Below are positions 11,340 to 24,169 of a stretch of 64,000 nt of DNA, in pieces. How positions within the stretch are numbered: position 1 is the first letter of the stretch; each line of letters opens with the position of its first letter. The stretch lies in NCBI RefSeq assembly GCF_020882245.1, contig NC_083599.1, forward strand, positions 75,065,745 through 75,129,744, given 5' to 3'. A program made the translations under genes and the position numbers. Source of the DNA: Rhopalosiphum padi (lineage: Eukaryota > Arthropoda > Insecta > Hemiptera > Aphididae). The notes under the pieces were generated by a model. The model was not told the DNA's origin, did no database searches, and was given only the letters and a program-made list of their open reading frames with translations.

Positions 11340-12470
11340 GATATTATAATGATAGTTGTTGTGCGAGAGGTAGCACAAGAAGCCGGCGGACGAGTGTACA
11401 TGTGTATGTGTGTGTCGCGCAACGACGACGACCTACACGCAACCCGTCGTACGTGAATACTTACGTCGATTGTCGATAACCCTGGGAAGAGATGGGAGTG
11501 ATGGAAAGAGTGGACTGTATAATATTAAGGTTGATTCAAATAAAAGTATTTAACTACAAGATCGATGTTGAGTACGAGATCCCTAAGATGTCAATTACAA
11601 TATTTAGTGGTATAGAAAATATTAGAATAAATGTATTGATGTCCCACAATTAAATAAAATATCTTATAACTAGTGTTAATCAGTTATAGCACAATCACAA
11701 CCCGATCGGCTAGATTAAATAATTATAAAATAAAATATATGCCGTACCACATTGGTGAAGAGCAGAATAATAATAATAAAAAAATAATTAACAAAAGAAA
11801 ATATTTATGTACGACCTGATAACTCCGCCGAACGTCGGTTGGACAACACAGGTCAACGACCGCGTATACGTACTGCGTACGAGCGTTACAGGGGTTTTAT
11901 ACAACAAACCTTTTATCGCGGACACAAGATTTACGGAGTTGAATTGCGATTGACTGTATTCCGGTGTTAATAGTATAATACACCGAAAACAATAATCAAC
12001 CGTTTCGCACTTCGAGAACAAACGGAAGCACTTGTCGCGATCTGCTTCGGTCGCACTGCGAGCACTAGGACGGGCGATGGCACGAAGCGAAAGGGGCTAT
12101 TTGTTTGACGCAAAAGCCGGAACAAAATACAAATAACGGGACGATGAGCGCGAAAGCTCGGATGCGCGTAAACCAAAGGGCGGAATACGGCGATGGCGCA
12201 ACGGTTTTGCGATGAGCAACGAAAAACAAAAGACTGCTTCGCTAGACGGACAGTAAATTGTAAAAGACAAAGGACACGGCGGTGGGGGCGGCAGCATCAG
12301 CGGTTATCGGCTAGACCGCAGCGGTACGGTCCTGCTCCGGAGGGACAAAGTTTACACGGAACTGTGTCTGCTGTACATCGCCAGGGTGGCAACTTTACGA
12401 CGCAGGACTTGTCGCCGCACCAAATTAAAATATTAAAATGTGTATCCAACAGTTGTTGATTAAAGTAGAT
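11340..12470. other. GC-richer block with CpG-rich sequence, no gene recognised
   Basis: Two CpG-rich stretches (about 11370-11500 and 11815-12430) stand out from the AT-rich background. Several overlapping open frames occur on both strands at 12000-12460, as expected in GC-rich DNA. None resembles a known family, and their arginine-rich, low-complexity translations argue against coding. A promoter or 5' untranslated region of a neighbouring gene, or part of an LTR, is possible. Confidence 0.35.
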
Positions 12471-14263
12471 TGATTTTTGACGAATCTAGAGTATTTTACT
12501 AGAAAAATATTTCAAATTTCAAATTTTAAAAGAGATTAAGTTATTTACTAAATAGAAAAAACTAATAATTTCAACTATCAAGGTTATCTTCTCAAAGTCA
12601 ATATACGAAATTTGATTCAATGTATTATCCAATAATTATAAGTGTGATTTTTTTATGATGGTTAATGTCATTAACTTAATGAATTCTTTGAGTAAAATAT
12701 TATAGAATGAATTACATTTTATAGATAGTTTTATATAATTGTATAATGATTTAATATTAATTATGGACAGCAAAAGAAGATCTCTATACGATATTTAGTG
12801 AGTACAAAATTAAACTTTTATTGAATTTATTTTAAAAATAATTATTTATATTTGTATACAATATAATTATTAGTGTTACAAAGATTTAGTAGTTACGTTT
12901 AGGCTAGGGCAGGGATCAGCCAATTTTTGTGACGGAAGAGCCAAAAGTTACAATTAACAAAATTTCCCAGTTTTTAAAGAGACTCTAAAAATTTTCGCTT
13001 CAATATTTTAGTATTTGCTTATACATAACTAAACGAATTTATACACGTCTATGACATAATAAAAGCTTGTTGCAATGCTTCACAATTATGTACGAAGAAG
13101 AGATGATTAAACATTTGAAGATACTCTTTCTAATGTCACGGAGGACTTTGGAAATGACGGTTAGGTTAGGTTAGGTCTAGCTCATCTGGAAGTTACACAA
13201 GTATGCGAATATTTTGCAGACTATTTTATGGGCTCTGGGTCGGTACCCTTTCAATTGAGATTTTCTTACTAAACTATTGAAATTATTACATTATCACTAT
13301 AATAAAATTATGATACTTAAAATTACAATTTTACATACATTATTTATCTGTCATATAGACATACAGTATTTTGGTATTAACTATTGTTTAAATTTAATAT
13401 ATTATAATATACGTCTTATTACCCTAGTAATTAATACTTGATTGTTTAAAAATAAAAGTCATAATCGTGTCTTTAATATTACTAGGTAATTAATTTAAAA
13501 AATGTACTTACTTTTTATTCTTTTTTCATTCTCATAGTTTTCCCATTCATCAAATAAATCACATCCAATATCATTCCATGTTCTCAATATTTTGCATGCT
13601 TGTCTGCATAATTATTGCAACTTATTTCCCATAAACACTCATGTTTTCATGTCTCTCGAATACATTAATTTTTATGAATTAAAAGAAATGTAAAAAATTA
13701 GCCCACAAAATAGTTTGTATATATCCCCTTCTACTTTACTTTCTGAGAGTATATACATAGTACATATATGCAAATTATATTAACCCTTCCCCCAAATTTA
13801 AAATTAAAATTGCGTCTGTGCTCCCGTCTCAAGCTTTGCTTAAAGGGAGTAGGTACTAGGTATCGAACAATATATTAAATTAATGTTACCTTGTAAAGGT
13901 ATAATATAGAAATACAAAAAAAGAAAATAATGTGTTTAAATATGTTTAAATGATAGCTTTTGCTCACAGGAAAAACTTTAATTTATGATATCGATATTCG
14001 TGAGTATCTATTTTATTTATTGCATAATTTATAAAAAATCCAGAATATAAAGAAATTTTTTTTTATTATATACCTATAAATATAAGTGTATTTAGTTTCT
14101 AGAATTATAAATTCACGTTACGTACGACCACAACAGTTAAACCTAGATTAAATATAAGTACTCCCTTGAACTATGCACGTTCAAATAAAAAAACACTAAT
14201 TGTATTAATACATTATCAAAGTTGGTAATAATAACATTATTATAATAATGTTTTCTTTGTTTT
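12471..14263. other. AT-rich intergenic sequence; short TTAGG run at 13159-13175
   Basis: No coding potential seen. Three copies of the GGTTA pentamer (the insect telomere unit TTAGG in another register) occur at 13159-13175. This is too short to claim a telomeric insertion. A possible eroded hAT end (GGGATCAGCC...) lies near 12911. Confidence 0.45.
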
Positions 14264-14666
14264 GGTTGGGGTACTTACGTAGACCGCAAGCGATTTAAGA
14301 ACTTAATCAAAAATAAAGAGAAAAAAAATAAACATACGTATTAGGTATATTCGCATTACTTTATTTTGACATAAAACATAATCTTGATGAAAGGACGAAC
14401 ACGTCACAAGGACCGCTATCTTGATATACTAATCGCCGATCATTGTCGCGCAGTGATATATATAGGTATATGAGGACTCTAGAATATTCGTGAACTACCG
14501 ATACACGATCGACACGCGTCATCGCATGGACATGGGCCGGCCGCGTAACCATAGTCACGAACATTCTAGATCATTCTCACATAAATACCTAACAGCTCGG
14601 CCTTTCCTGTTAACTTGTTCGTCCCGAACAATATAACGACTTAAACAACGCAAGTTTGACACAACA
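14264..14666 (-). repeat. 3' LTR (complete) of the Gypsy element
   Basis: 403 bp with TG...CA-type ends (TTGGGG at the low-coordinate side, ACAACA at the high side). It contains an AATAAA-type signal on the minus strand near 14325-14340 and a TATATATA stretch near 14456-14463. It is the reference for the truncated partner LTR. Confidence 0.85.
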
Positions 14667-14847
14667 TAAATAAATAAAACAGGATAAGTCGTTTACAATA
14701 TTGGCACAAAAAAATAGAAATACAATTCAAATACTATATATACACAAAAACAAAAAAAAAACAAAATAATACACTCTTTTATTGAAATTTACATTTAAAT
14801 TTTTGCAATTTACACATTTTTTTTTTTTTTTACGATACCGATGACAC

Positions 14848-17800
14848 TTAAACCCACCTTTTCATTTGATCAGGACCTATTATGCCTTCATACGGTCTTT
14901 GAGTAATTTGGTTGCCTTCAATATCTCCGATGACATATCTATCAAAATCTAATACTTTTCTCACGACGTATGGTCCCTTAAATTTCGGTATGAGTTTCTT
15001 ATTCACTCCGTGAGTTACGTCAACATTTTTTATCATAACGTAATCGCCAACATTATACTTGACAGGTTCCTTTCGACTAACGTCATACTGTTTCTCACTT
15101 TCCATTTGAGCTTTTACTATTTGTTCAGACGCCTTTCCTCTAATTTCGGGTAAATCAAATCTGTTCTCGTTTATTTCCTCTATCACATGTCGTAGTTCGT
15201 CACTCACGTCCCCTATCTGGTTAATACCAAATAGCAACTAGGTGTCTGCCCGGTCGACCTATGAATGGTGTTGTTTATTGCAAACTTCACTTTGTTTAAA
15301 ATTCTATCCCACTCATTACTTGGTTCTGAAATTTTTGCTAACATTGGCACTATTGACCGGTTAACAACCTCAACCTGCCCGTTCGCTCTAGGTGTCCCAG
15401 TTGCTATTAACACATGTTCGACTGACTCAGACAGTAAAAAGGTTTTAAAATCGCTTGACGTAAAAGCGGTACCCCTATCGGAAACAAGACGTTTTGGTTT
15501 TGAATACGTGCGAAAATAGTTTTTTAAATGGAACACTACTTCTTCGGTTTTTGTCGTTTTACTCGGGTAGCATTTTACAAATTTAGAAAAACTATCGATA
15601 ACAACTAGAATGAACTTATTACTGTTTTTAGTTTTCTCTAAGGGTCCTAAATGGTCAATATGGATTGTTAAAAACGGACGGTCACCTTTCGGAATACTAT
15701 GCAAATATCCTTCACGTTTGCCTGTTATAGGAGAATACTCTATGCACTTCAGGCAATTAAATACATAATTTCGAACCTTTAATTTCATATCGGGAAACCA
15801 ATATATTCGTCTAATGTTTTCAACCACCTTTTCTACTCCTATGTGTGCCATATCATCGTGGCAACTCCGAATTACGTTATTTTCCATAGCTTGCGGGACA
15901 TAGAACAGTAGCTTTCCCTTATCCTTACGATAAACAAGTCCTTCCCGTAACTCAAAATGTCTATCACTCCTTTCTTCTAAATTATTACGAATTTCCAAGA
16001 CTTTTTCGTCTATCCCTTGTTTAATTGACAAAATTTGTTCAAAAGTGTTTGCCTCTAGAATTAAAATATTATGGCACCTACTCAGAGCGTCGACATGTCC
16101 CATTTTCGTTCCAGGGCGGTGAAAAATTTCAAAATCATAGTTTTGCAAGAAGAGAGCCTATCTAGATATTCTAGGATTAATATTTTGCTTGTCCAACGTT
16201 AACCGGAAGCTATTGCTATCAGTTATAATCTTAAAATGTATCCCAGCTAAGTAAACATGGAATCGTTTTATTGAATACACTACGGCTAAACATTCCAGCT
16301 CGAAACTATGATAACGAGACTCGGCCTGGGTTGTACGCTGACTAAAATAAAATACAGGGTGAAGCTTTCCGGTTACCTGTCTTTGCAACAGCACCGATCC
16401 ATAACCATATGAGCTGGCATCACAATGTAACTCCGTTTCGGCAGATGGGGAATATATACTAAGTATGGGGGCTTCGGACAATTGATTTTTTAATGTGTCG
16501 AACGCGCACTGTTCTGCACTACCAAAAACAAATTGAATATCTTTCTTCAACAAATTATGCAACGGTTTAGCAATCAACGAGAAATTGGGGATAAATCGTC
16601 TAAAATAGCTGGCTAACCCAATAAACTGTCGTACCTGTTTTTGGTTCTTAGGGATGGGATAATTTTTTACAGAATCTATATTTCTGGGACTAGGACGTAT
16701 ACCTATTTCGTCTATGATATACCCTAAATACTCTATACAACCATACTAAAATAAACACTTATCTAAACGAAATTTTAGATCAAATTTGGCCGCGAGACTG
16801 AACACCTTTTTTAAAACAATGAAGTGCTCTGGGACGGTCTCTGTCGCAATCAATATATCATCCATGTACAACACTATCTCTTCTCTCTTAATTAGGTCGG
16901 CAAATATCTGTTGTGTAAATCTCGAAAAAACTTTAGGAGCATTCGTCAATCCAAACGGCATTTTCAAATATTCGAACTGTCCCAGTGAAGTTACGAAAGA
17001 GGTAAACGGAATGGACGTTTCATTCATTTTAACGTGGTGGAATCCATTTTTTAAGTCTAAAAGCGAGAAATATTTTTTATTCTTAAGTTTATCGATTTGG
17101 TCATCAATAAGGGGAGCAGGAAAATTGTCCTTGACAGTAATCTTGTTCAACTCACGATAGTCTACGCATAACCTCAGGTCACCTGTTTTTTTTCGCACTA
17201 ATACAATTGGGCTGCTGTACGGACTTCTACTCGGCCTAATTATACCTCTTTTCAGCAAATCATCTATTATAGTTTTTAACCTTTCACGGTCACTATATGA
17301 TATACGTTGTGCTCTGTAGGAAATTGGTTGGTCGTGTTTAAGTATTATTTTCATCTCTAAATTGGGATCAGTACTATCCTGTAAACATCGTTTACCTAAA
17401 ACATACTCGTCATTGTACAATTCTAACAATTCAATTTTATACGTAAATTCTATTTTTGTGTTAATATTTATTATTTCTTTCACACTCTCAAACTCATGTT
17501 CATAATCTACGCACAAAATTTGTTGTAAACTTTCAGTACCGTTCATTCGATTGATATTATCCATTGCATTAAGTTTCACGAAACCATTTTGGAAACACAA
17601 ATTTATATTCGGTTTATTCACGAAATCTCTTCCTAAAATAGCATTCATTTCCATAGTGTTCCCCGGCACAATATAAAAACGTAAATTAAACATATTGCCA
17701 TGAATCAAAATTTCTGTTTCAAAAATACCTAACAATTCCAACTTTGTGCCATTGATACCAGAAAAATTACAACTATTGCCTAACGGTTTAATAACATCAG

Positions 17801-19055
17801 GATTATTAGGTAATAACTCACGTTTCAGTAGACTGATCGGGCTTCCTGTATCAATAATTGCGACGAACGTAATTCCACACAACGTGTCTGGGTCCACGGG
17901 AAAATTGCACTCACAAATAACTTCGTACGGTCCTGGGTGATCTTGAGTTGATTTTGGTCGTTCATAATTCACATTCATAACTCTGGATTCACCGTCGTTC
18001 GTTGCACCATCCTTCGACGTCTCCTCCTGCTTCTTCGTTGTACGTACCAAACTCGGGCATTTTGAACGTTGGTGCGTTGTTGATCCGCACTGATAACACG
18101 CGCCTTTTTCAATACGTGGTTTCGTACATGATGATGCAATGTGTGATTTTGAACCGCAGTTAAAACAAATTCTAACTGGTCCACCAACAATTGAGTTTGA
18201 AGTAGCTGTTTGTCGTATATTTGTAGCACGTGTTAACGCTGGTGTCTTGGGGTTTGATTCTTTCGGAGCTGACGTATATTGTCGTATGCGAAGCGCACGC
18301 GACGCGTCCAAGCGTTCGAAACTTATAATATCGTTTAACAACTCGTCCGCGTCGGTATGGTTGCGGCTTAACAAATGCATACTTAATTCTTTTGAGTATA
18401 ATCCTTCGAGTACTTGCATTTTTGTCTCGCAAAAACTTAATTCGAGCGAAGAACACAAATGCATTTTTTCATGAAAATATTCTAATACATTTTCACTTTT
18501 CTGCTGGACACGACGCACCATTTCTTTCCACCTGTCACCAACCGAGACTTCACCGATAAACGTCCGTTTAAATTGGTTTTCAAAATCGGCCCAACTTGCT
18601 ATTTGACGCGACAAAAACCAATGTCTGGCAGGTCCTTCCATATTTGTGCGTACTGACTGCAATTTGAAGTTATCAGGCCATCGATTTAGGTCGGCTACAC
18701 TGTTGACGGTATTCAACCAGTCGAGCGCTTGAAATCCAGAGTTAAGTCCGTTGAATACGGGTATCGACTTATGAAAATCCGGCGCGAACGTAACTTCATC
18801 TGTCGACTTCTTCTGTTGTACGCTAAGTAGTTCCATTAACATATGGTTTTGGGCCATCAATGTTTCCAACATTTGTTTCGTACCGATTCGTTCATTAGTG
18901 GGATTCGACGACGTATTTTCGTCCACGGTCTCGGTCGACTCTTTCGTTCCAGATGGGTTCATAATTTCGTGTTGATCGTTCATTAATCGGCTGGCTGCTA
19001 ACGTACGCAATCTCGTAAGCACTCCTACACTTTCTACACTTTCAATAATTGTCAT
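14848..19055 (-). pseudogene. Ty3/Gypsy Gag-Pol polyprotein, two stops and one frameshift
   Basis: The polyprotein packages and copies the element. 16746-19055 is one open frame of 769 residues. It holds the Gag region (aa ~90-240), two CCHC zinc knuckles (CFNCGSKSHIASSC and CYQCGSTTHQRSKC), an aspartic protease (IIDTGSPISLL) and reverse transcriptase up to LYMDDILIA. An in-frame TAG at 16746-16748 is followed in the same frame by the rest of RT and RNase H (COOH end near 16158). A second in-frame TAG at 16158-16160 precedes integrase (15213-16148; zinc-binding His/His and CLKC, then the D, D, E residues in HIDHLGP, VSDRGTAF, GQVEVVNRS). A +1/-1 shift near 15235 leads into the integrase C-terminus (14848-15237). 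Gag and Pol sit in one frame, without the usual frameshift between them. Only three lesions disable it. Confidence 0.92.
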
Positions 19056-19187
19056 GTATTAAACGACACTTACTATTTAATACAGACTTAACATACACGT
19101 CACGGCGACCGACTACGATACCAAACGGATGCGCGTAACAAAATTAACATTAGGTTAATTTTATTAAGACTAACCCCACACCTGATC

Positions 19188-19480
19188 TGTTGGGGTACTT
19201 ACGTATACCGCAAGCGATCTAAGAACTTAATCAAAAATAAAGAGAAAAAAAATAAACATACGTATTAGGGATATTCGCATTACTTTATTTTGACATAAAA
19301 CATAATCTTGATGAAAGGACGAACACGTCACACGGACCGCTATCTTGATATACTAATCGCCGATCATTGTCGCGCAGTGATATATATAGGTATATGACGA
19401 CTCTAGAATATTCGTGAACTACCGATACACGATCGACACGCGTCATCGCATGGACATTGGCCGGCCGCGTAACCATAGTC
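19188..19480 (-). repeat. 5' LTR (truncated) of the Gypsy element
   Basis: Colinear with 14264-14556 at a constant offset of 4924 bp. Similarity ends abruptly after ACCATAGTC at 19480, so the outer part of this LTR was removed by deletion or rearrangement. The gag start codon lies 133 bp inside. Confidence 0.88.
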
Positions 19481-20592
19481 TATTTTCGCATTTATTTATT
19501 TTTAATCTTAATTTTTTCTGATATACGTGGTTTTTCTAATTTAGGCGGCAGTCAAGATATATACTAAGGCATTTAGCTAAATCTTTTTGTGAGATTGGTG
19601 ATTGATTCAATAATATTTAGACTTGATTAGGTGTGCCTAACTTTACCTAACCCACCAACCCCAGGTGCCGTCTTCCTTACGGATAGATGATATCTGAACA
19701 CGAGGCTCCTTCAAGGATCTTTTGGCTTTCCATAACAAATAATCAGTATTAACGGTCACTATGAGACAACTAAAGTATGATTTAACGTTTAATTTTTAAT
19801 TTCTTTGATTTTGTAATGAAGAATTTTGCTTACAGGATCCATTCCATTATTTATCGAGTTTCAACAACTTATGCCATGTTCGTCTCACTTGACGTTTTTG
19901 ATGGATTAGTTTTTTTTTTTAAATTTATTGAGTAGTTTAACTGAAACATTGATACCTAAGTTGCTATTTCTGGCGCATTAACAATGTCAACGGTTAATTT
20001 TTTTACTGCAATTTAAATTGTTCTTAGTTGTGTTAAAATAATAATGTATTTTCGAGGGTATTTCTGAATAGAACCCAACTTTTTTTTTGTTTGTTAATAA
20101 AATTGTCTTTTGTTTTGCTATTATATTGGAGCTCAGTAAGAGAAGCACAGGGATGTAATCTGACGTTGGATCTATTAATTCATCAACTTCCATATAATTT
20201 GATGAAATACCCTTCATCACGTACAAGTTAATGAGAGTAATTAATTAATTTAAATCAGTATTTCAATTTTCTAGTTGAGATGAATTGTGCTCTAACTGTA
20301 TTTGCAGATTTTAACAATTCCCTCCGTTTGGTAGTAATCAATATCGATCCTCAGAAGGTGTGTTTGGCATTATAATGTCCTTCGGCAATTAATTACTACA
20401 GAGTGTTTATATATAATATATATTACAGAGATAGTTAAATCGTTATGGCCTTCATTAATATGGACACTAATTGCTTGAATACGTTCTTGAGGATATTTAA
20501 CATGTTCGTAATGTTTAATTAATTAATTTACTATCGCTACGGTTTCTTCATAAACGCGATTGCTTGGATGTTCTATAAAAACTGTACACACG
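19481..20592. other. Intergenic sequence, nothing recognised
   Basis: AT-rich sequence between the broken Gypsy LTR and the mariner-type element. No open frame or terminal repeat that I can support. Confidence 0.45.
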
Positions 20593-20594
20593 TA

Positions 20595-21179
20595 CAGTCC
20601 CAAAAAGAAAGTTTTTTTTAAATTAGCTAAAAAAAAAAAACATTTTATTTTTTAAAAAATTACAAAAAAGGGATAATATGTACAATTTCAGTGTAACATC
20701 AAATTTATACGTAAAAAATAATATTTTTCGATTGTCCTCCACTAGCATGTTGACAAGCGGAAATGTGGTCGTGGTCAAGAAATTTAACAATAACATCTTC
20801 TCAATGCTCTCTGGTGAGTTTCACGAGGATGTCTTAACCTAACTGGGGCTTTTGAAATCAACAGTTGAATCAGTCTTTCGAATTTTCTATTGTATTGATG
20901 ACACTTTGAGAGTAACGTCCCGTCCGACTGTCCGAGTAAGATACGAAGTCGTCGCACAGTCTCTGCATCACTTTCGTTAGATTGGTAAAAGTCTTAACAA
21001 CCAACACACGAGTTTCAATTGACATTCGGTCTATGGTGGTACTTGTTAAAAACTGATTATATAACAACAAACTGAAATGATAGTAGATTAAAAAATGATG
21101 AAAACAATGTTGTAAACATAAAAACAAAAAAAAATGGCAACCGATTTAAAAAAGCGTTCTTTTTGGGATACTCTGACTG
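20595..21179 (-). mobile_element. Tc1/mariner-type deletion derivative
   Basis: The ends are inverted: ACAGTCCCAAAAAGAAAG at the left, and TTCTTTTTGGGATACTCTGA at the right followed by CTGTA. They are flanked by TA on both sides (20593-20594 and 21180-21181), the target of the Tc1/mariner superfamily. The left end lacks eight bases present in the right end. Inside is only an N-terminal transposase remnant on the minus strand, so the catalytic domain has been deleted. Confidence 0.62.
20784..21025 (-). pseudogene. mariner-like transposase N-terminus (DUF4817-type HTH) remnant
   Basis: On the minus strand the frame from 21025 begins MSIETRVLVVKTF, the start of the helix-turn-helix region found in many insect mariner-like transposases. 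One shift later it continues ESDAETVRRLRILLGQ and ends APVRLRHPRETHQRALRR near 20790. No DDE residues are present. The family call rests on the opening motif and the surrounding TA-flanked inverted ends. Confidence 0.5.
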
Positions 21180-21340
21180 TATATATATATTCGATAAGCT
21201 TGTAATTTGGTTTCTTCGAGTTTTAAATTAATCATTAATTGATTAAAATTGCTTACTCCATTGGAGATAGTTTGTGGATTTTTACAGAAGTTCTCTTCTT
21301 TCGAAAATTTGATTGTTTTTTTTTTTTTAGGAGGTCTCAC

Positions 21341-22154
21341 AATTTATATAGAGTTTCCAGCATTCATTTAAAAAATGTGAAGTAATAATTTCTTACTGCT
21401 TTAGTCAATTTTGTTACCATATTTTTCAAGATCACATTGTCATTTTGTATTTATGTCCAAATAATAGCATCAACTGTTATATTTTGCGATGGATTTGTAC
21501 CCCGACATCCATATTTTTGTACATAGTGCATTTCTGTTAGTTTGAGTGTGTCTAACTTAAAATATATTTGTTTATAAGACCCTACTATCCGTTCAACATT
21601 TTGTAGCTGGCTCGTATTGTTAACACTAAAAAAAAATTATAATAATTTAGGCAGCACTATTTCGCGGGACTATGAGAGCGAAACATATAATGTATTGATT
21701 TCGGTGTTACGGTATGCGATATGCAACAAAAACTAAACATAATACTTTAAATCTCTTCTCAAGAGGTGCAAGAGTACTACATAGAAAACCTCCAGGCAGA
21801 TAATCAAGATAAATTATAATACTTATTTTATTTTTTTTTGTATTTTAAACATTAGTAATTTTAATTAAGTTACCTTAATTTACAGTTATTTGAATTAAAT
21901 ATTTAAAAAAATAAAACAACAAAAATCAATTCATTTTTTTCTTCGAAATCATATTAATAATGATATATTAAATTATCTAATTATCTAAGGATCTGGTAAA
22001 AGCTACCATGACGAAACTGTATTTTTAACGTACAATTTTCACCAGCAGCCAACTAATGATTTTTGAGAACAAAATATCCATAACAAAAGCAAATTTCGTG
22101 TTGCTTAAAACTTTGTTTTTAATTATATAAATTAGTATTTCATTTTATTTTCAG
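21341..22154. other. AT-rich sequence, no feature recognised
   Basis: Contains poly-T tracts and no exon or repeat I can support. Any 5' exons of the gene represented at 22155-23230 would be expected here or further upstream, but I do not see them. Confidence 0.4.
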
Positions 22155-23236
22155 CAATCCAAGAATGTTTAGATCAAGCTCTTAAATTAAGAACGGACAC
22201 GTATTTAATTAAGTTTTATTACATGTTATTATCCCAAAATAGAGTAAGTATTTATATTATTAATATTTATTATATAAAAAAACATATGTGTGGCAATGGA
22301 AATCCCAAATATGATATATTGAATACCGTGGAAACTTTTTTAAATTAATAATGCCATTGAATATAAAATAAAAATCATATTATGGTATAGATACAATAAT
22401 AAACAGCCGATTTAAAAGAATCCAATATACATCAATATACTTAATTTAAATATCTCTTAACTTACTATGACAAAGTAATAGATGGAGGAAAAGGAATACT
22501 TAAAACTAATTCTAATTATATTTTACAAAACAATTAAATAGATTCTTCAATACATTTTTATTAGTCATATTTTGAATCGAATTTCGTGTGAGTTGACCAC
22601 AATCATTAGATGACATCAGCTTTAGCTAGTATCGAAAAAAATGCTCTCAGTACCAATGCCATATGTTTGTACAGCTGCCTAAGGATAAAAACATAAAATT
22701 TAAACATTAGTACAAAAATTATTTTATTTTTAATAATACAAGGTGTTACCAAAAATTACCAAGATTTTTATTAATTAAAAATTTCAATGAACAAATTTTA
22801 AAATATTAGTCTCCTTCAAAATATTCACCATCCGATGTCGTGCTCTTATCTCATCGCTACTATTACTTCATACAGCAATGTTGGATTTTTTTAACTTTAA
22901 GATCTTCGAGTTGATTCACCGCCATTTTTTTTTATTATTTCAATTATCACATTAGGTTCATATAAAATATATTTAGGTAGTACAGAGCTTTATTAAAAAA
23001 CAGTTTGCACGATTATTATATGATAAATTTAAGATTTTCTATAACTTTTTAGTACATAAGTTATATTATATATTCTTAGATTTACTAATATTTACCAATA
23101 TAATACTTTTAGAATAATGCAAAATGGACAATTGAAAGAAATATGGTGGTTTTTCAATCGTACTATTATGCAGCGAGTACCCATTATTTTTTTAAGGAAT
23201 ATAAGTTAGCAATGGCCGTGATCAACTCTGGTGAAT
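22155..23236 (+). CDS. Two exons of an unrecognised gene (helical, possibly TPR-like)
   Basis: Exon 1 (22155-22243) is bounded by a good acceptor (TTTTCAG) and donor (GTAAGT). It reads IQECLDQALKLRTDTYLIK... and ends in phase 0. Exon 2 (23113-23230) follows an acceptor ending TTTTAG and continues in phase 0 (NNAKWTIERNMVVFQSYYY..., ending AMAVINSG). After it the frame meets either a donor (GTGAAT at 23231) or a stop codon (TAA, 23234-23236). The alternating hydrophobic pattern and conserved-looking splice sites suggest a real host gene or a recent copy. I do not recognise the family. No other exons were found nearby, so it may be a gene fragment. Confidence 0.45.
22740..22865 (-). pseudogene. 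Possible mariner-type transposase tail fragment in an intron
   Basis: The minus-strand translation near 22820 reads DGEYFEGD, a motif common at the C-terminus of Tc1/mariner transposases. An ACAAGGTGTTACC-type end lies at 22739-22751. Only a short tail is present. It sits between the two exons described for 22155-23236. Weak evidence. Confidence 0.3.
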
Positions 23237-23526
23237 AACATAATACACGCATATTTATGAATATTGTTAATTGTATTATATAAAGTATAAAAGAAGATAT
23301 TATTATTTCTACTTGTTCAAGACGTTATTGATCCAAATTGGTCAAACTAATCTAAATTATTTTTAAATGAAAAAAAAATTATTCTACGATAGTTTATTTT
23401 TATAGTTATTTATAATCTTACATTCTTATCTTGATGATAAAGATTTTTATTTTACAATGAGTTGCGTTTATATACGATAAGTTGTATATAAAATATTTTG
23501 ATTATTCTCAATTAAATAAAACTTAA

Positions 23527-23996
23527 GAGGCCGTCGTGGTAAAAGTGTTACGTATACAACGCTCAAGAGATGGCGTTGAATTCCATCTCGCCGCCGTCGC
23601 GGTAGGCCGTAACCACGCCCATCGTGTACGCGACGGGGTCCGCGTGTTGTAATCGCGGGAGAGGTACATTATTATTTCACGGACGGTCGTGCTGAACGTT
23701 TCGCATCAAACGTCATTACAGGCCGTTACGTAAATTGTCGCCCGTGAATTCTATACGGTGCGCTGGCTCGCTACTAGCTCGCAAGTCGCAAACCTATTTT
23801 TTAATTAAAGCTCCTGTTTGCTTAAAAACATTAACCAATAAATTAAGCCTACAAATTATTATACACCAGAACTCGATTTATATTTCTAACCCAATTACTT
23901 TTTAAAATACATGTGAAATAATAATTTCATTACGATTAAATAGATTTTTTAGCAATAGTGTTGCGTATTTTACGTTGTAACTTATAAGTGACATGA
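23527..23996 (+). mobile_element. TTAA-type non-autonomous element (copy 2)
   Basis: Nearly colinear with 7396-7861, from GAGGCCGTCGTGG to AAGTGACA, with scattered substitutions and small indels. The left flank is TTAA; the right flank reads TGAA where copy 1 has TTAA, plausibly one substitution. It carries the same GC-rich first half and AT-rich second half. Confidence 0.7.
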
Positions 23997-24169
23997 AACA
24001 ATTTTTGTACGATAATATTTTAATCTCCTAAATAAATATTAGCAACATTTTAAATAGTTTTGATTAATAAATATTGGTGTATTTACTTATTTTAATTTTA
24101 AACATATAATACCTACATAAAATAAGTATAAAAAATGTTATAATCAGGGCTGTGAATTTATTGTTTTAA

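Larger units (their letters stand above)
14264..19480 (-). mobile_element. Ty3/Gypsy LTR retrotransposon, one LTR truncated
   Basis: Two direct repeats bound a minus-strand gag-pol. The downstream LTR (14264-14666) is complete, with short inverted ends TGTTG/CAACA (first base mutated). The upstream LTR (19188-19480) matches 14264-14556 without indels and then stops, so its outer part is lost. By eye I count about seven differences over the 293 shared positions. The loss of the upstream outer edge means no target duplication can be read. Domain order gag, protease, RT, RNase H, integrase defines Ty3/Gypsy. No envelope-like ORF is present. Confidence 0.92.

Noticed and set aside
12000..12460. 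Overlapping ORFs on both strands (up to 88 codons)
   Set aside because: They lie in GC-rich DNA where stops are rare, have arginine-rich unstructured translations and no family resemblance.
12905..13255. Possible Charlie-like hAT (GGGATCAGCC... and GGTCGGTACCC)
   Set aside because: Terminal similarity is imperfect and no target duplication was found.
18139..18474. Plus- and minus-strand ORFs within the Gypsy gag-pol
   Set aside because: Other-frame shadows of the gag region, which has the recognisable domains.
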